A program made the translations under genes and the position numbers. A DNA stretch of 7,486 nucleotides from Thioglobus_C sp964448305 (GTDB lineage Bacteria > Pseudomonadota > Gammaproteobacteria > PS1 > Pseudothioglobaceae), in NCBI GenBank assembly GCA_964448305.1, contig CAYUWB010000040.1, positions 1 through 7,486 on the forward strand. The letters are read 5' to 3'. Below, piece after piece: positions 5,595-7,486 of this stretch; the first letter of the stretch is position 1; each line of letters begins with the position of its first letter. Under the pieces are notes generated by a model. It was not told the DNA's origin and ran no database searches. It was given only the letters and a program-made list of their open reading frames with translations.

Positions 5595-7486
5595 TGTTGT
5601 CTGACGAGCTTAAGGCTCAAATTCGCCAATCATTCGAAGCCGCTAAAAATGGCATGCCTGGTTTTAAAATCAGACAAGCACAAAATAAAATGATTGCAGA
5701 AATTTCTAAAACCTTATCGGGTGAATACGCCAACAGCAACCCTATTTTGTGCGTAGAAGCGCCAACCGGCACCGGTAAAACCATGGCTTATTTACTCAGT
5801 GCCATACCCATCGCTAAAGCAAAGAAAAAGAAACTCATTGTTTCTAGTGCGAATGTTGCCTTGCAAGAACAACTGCTTAATAAAGACATGCCAGAAGTGC
5901 AAAAATACTGCTCAGTTGATTTTGAGTATGCACTGGTCAAAGGACGCTCCCGTTATCTTTGTGTGCGTAATTTAATCAACTTAGTTGAGGACAGCGCCAG
6001 TGAAAACGAACTATTTGACAATGCCGCGCTATGGGATGCACCACCCGGGAAATATCAGCTCGACCAACTCGGTGAAATGCTGGAAGATTACTCTGCCAAA
6101 AAATGGAATGGCGAAATCGATGATTTAGACCAAACACCTGAAGGATCTTTGTGGTCAAAAATTGCTTGCAATCGTTTTACTTGCACAGCCAAAAACTGTG
6201 AATTCTACAATGATTGTGCTTTTTTCAAAGCCAGAAAACAAATCACTAAGGCGGATGTTATTGTGGCTAACCATGATTTGATTTTGGCAGATTTGTCAAC
6301 AGGCAACACCATATTGCCGGATGTGGATGAGTCTATCTACATCTTTGATGAAGCACATCATCTCAATCACAAGGCTTTGTCACATTTTGCGCTTAGTAGT
6401 AGCACCGAGTTTATCAAAACCAGCATTAGGCAAACCCAAGGTGTTAGTGATCAAGTTTGTAAACTTACACAGCAGGATACGCTTGATATTGCTATCAAAT
6501 CGATTGATGACTACTTGGCTGATTTAACCGAACTATTCAAAAGCCTTGATTTTGACGAAGATGTTTATTTGTTTGAACAAGGGGTGGTTGATTCTCCTAT
6601 TGTTTCTATTTGTCAAAACTTACTCAGCAGTATTAGTGCTATCCACACACAATTTGACAGTTTAAAAGAATCCTGGTCAGATTATTTAAAAATAAAAATG
6701 GTGGAAAAATCCATTGCTGACCCGCTTAACAACGCTTTGGGCGAATGCGAACAACACTTGTCTTCTATTTTGCTGCTACTTTCCTCTTTCCTGCAAGTCG
6801 ATGAAATTGGGCAAGCACCACATTCTCGTTGGATTGAAAAATCCATGATGGCCAATAAAAAAACCAATTACGTTCTTAACAGCGCACAAATTGATGTCTC
6901 TCACAACTTAGATCAGCTAATTTGGTCAAAAGTATCGGGCGCTATATTAACCTCAGCCACTTTATCTTCACTCGGGAGTTTTGATCGACTTAATCAACAA
7001 CTGGGCTTGGTTAAAACGGACAATCAATATCTGCGCCTGCCTTCGCCTTTTAGTTTTGATCAAGTCGATTTTATTGTCGCTGATTTTAAAAACAACCCGA
7101 CCCAAGTGTATGAACACACCCAAGAAGTCGCCACACAATTACTCAATCGCATTGATAACCGTGAAGGCTCATTGGTATTATTTGCTTCTAACAAACAAAT
7201 GCAAATGGTGGCTGACTTGGTCGAGCAAAAGCTTGGCTGTGATTTATTTGTACAAGGGGAATTCTCTAAAAAACTCATTTTAGAAAAACACATCAACTTG
7301 CGCAAACAAAACCAAGGCAGCGTGATTTTTGGCCTGGATAGTTTTGCTGAAGGGGTTGACCTTAAAGGCGATAATTTAACACACGTGGTGATTGTTAAAC
7401 TGCGTTTTAGCGTACCCACTTCGCCGATTGAAAAAACCACACAAGATTACCTGCAATCTCAAAGTCGTAATCCATTTATGGAAATC
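5594..7486 (+). CDS. dinG: ATP-dependent DNA helicase DinG, iron-sulfur type (partial, C-terminus beyond window)
   Basis: A superfamily 2, XPD-like 5'-3' DNA helicase linked to unwinding of R-loops, D-loops and replication-transcription conflicts. The frame is open for 631 codons to the window edge; E. coli DinG has 716, so about 85 residues are missing, including the motif VI QxxGRxIR region. Visible are Walker A APTGTGKT (56-63), DEAH at 252-255 in the Walker B position, TSATL (453-457) and the motif V-like FGLDSFAEGVDLKG (579-592). Cys123, Cys197, Cys202 and Cys208 match in spacing the four [4Fe-4S] ligands of E. coli DinG (120, 194, 199, 205), so the cluster is probably present. The GTG at 5594 shares its G with the ispB stop (TAGTG) and gives an N-terminus that aligns with E. 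coli around LKAQI. A TTG at 5597 is the alternative start. No Shine-Dalgarno sequence is seen, so coupling to ispB translation is likely. No LexA-box-like site was noticed upstream. Confidence 0.96.
   Translation, partial: MLSDELKAQIRQSFEAAKNGMPGFKIRQAQNKMIAEISKTLSGEYANSNPILCVEAPTGTGKTMAYLLSAIPIAKAKKKKLIVSSANVALQEQLLNKDMPEVQKYCSVDFEYALVKGRSRYLCVRNLINLVEDSASENELFDNAALWDAPPGKYQLDQLGEMLEDYSAKKWNGEIDDLDQTPEGSLWSKIACNRFTCTAKNCEFYNDCAFFKARKQITKADVIVANHDLILADLSTGNTILPDVDESIYIFDEAHHLNHKALSHFALSSSTEFIKTSIRQTQGVSDQVCKLTQQDTLDIAIKSIDDYLADLTELFKSLDFDEDVYLFEQGVVDSPIVSICQNLLSSISAIHTQFDSLKESWSDYLKIKMVEKSIADPLNNALGECEQHLSSILLLLSSFLQVDEIGQAPHSRWIEKSMMANKKTNYVLNSAQIDVSHNLDQLIWSKVSGAILTSATLSSLGSFDRLNQQLGLVKTDNQYLRLPSPFSFDQVDFIVADFKNNPTQVYEHTQEVATQLLNRIDNREGSLVLFASNKQMQMVADLVEQKLGCDLFVQGEFSKKLILEKHINLRKQNQGSVIFGLDSFAEGVDLKGDNLTHVVIVKLRFSVPTSPIEKTTQDYLQSQSRNPFMEI

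Noticed and set aside
6167..6169. Extra cysteine (Cys192) in the DinG iron-sulfur region
   Set aside because: The spacing of Cys197, Cys202 and Cys208 matches the E. coli ligands exactly, so Cys192 is probably not a ligand and no altered cluster is claimed.
7060..7440. Minus-strand open frame of 126 codons
   Set aside because: Antisense to the conserved DinG C-terminal helicase domain; serine- and cysteine-rich low-information translation typical of a shadow frame.

Overview
The window reads as ordinary chromosomal DNA of an AT-rich proteobacterium, most likely a gammaproteobacterium. RlmE, IspB, TypA/BipA and DinG all follow the lengths and motifs I recall from the Escherichia coli proteins. 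The gene order is not that of E. coli, where rlmE sits beside ftsH and ispB beside the rplU-rpmA region. A marine sulfur-oxidiser-type gammaproteobacterium would fit the composition, but that is a guess. No rRNA, tRNA, CRISPR array, insertion sequence or prophage gene was seen.

Layout. Two genes lie on the minus strand: typA (2053-3873) and, 36 bases downstream of it, a resistance-nodulation-division (RND) efflux permease (1-2016, running off the left edge). Three genes lie on the plus strand: rlmE (3954-4571), ispB (4623-5594) and dinG (5594 to the right edge, C-terminus missing). The two blocks diverge from an 80-base intergenic region (3874-3953). Coding density is very high, and no gap of more than 80 bases lacks a gene.

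Functions. TypA/BipA and RlmE both act on the large ribosomal subunit and are transcribed divergently from one spacer. IspB makes the polyprenyl side chain of respiratory quinones. DinG is an iron-sulfur DNA helicase, and its GTG start overlaps the ispB stop codon, so the two are probably translationally coupled. The RND permease is a proton-driven exporter; no periplasmic adaptor or outer-membrane gene is in view.

Most noteworthy are features around the gene starts. None of the five starts has a recognisable Shine-Dalgarno sequence. Two genes (the RND permease and rlmE) have extended -10 promoter-like sequences placed so that transcription would begin at or within a base of the start codon, which suggests leaderless mRNAs. 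At the RND start this promoter lies inside a 28-base near-perfect palindrome (2014-2041) that includes the start codon, and so resembles an operator or a start-sequestering hairpin. The RND gene also uses AGA/AGG arginine codons far more than the plus-strand genes. I found no clearly new multi-gene system.
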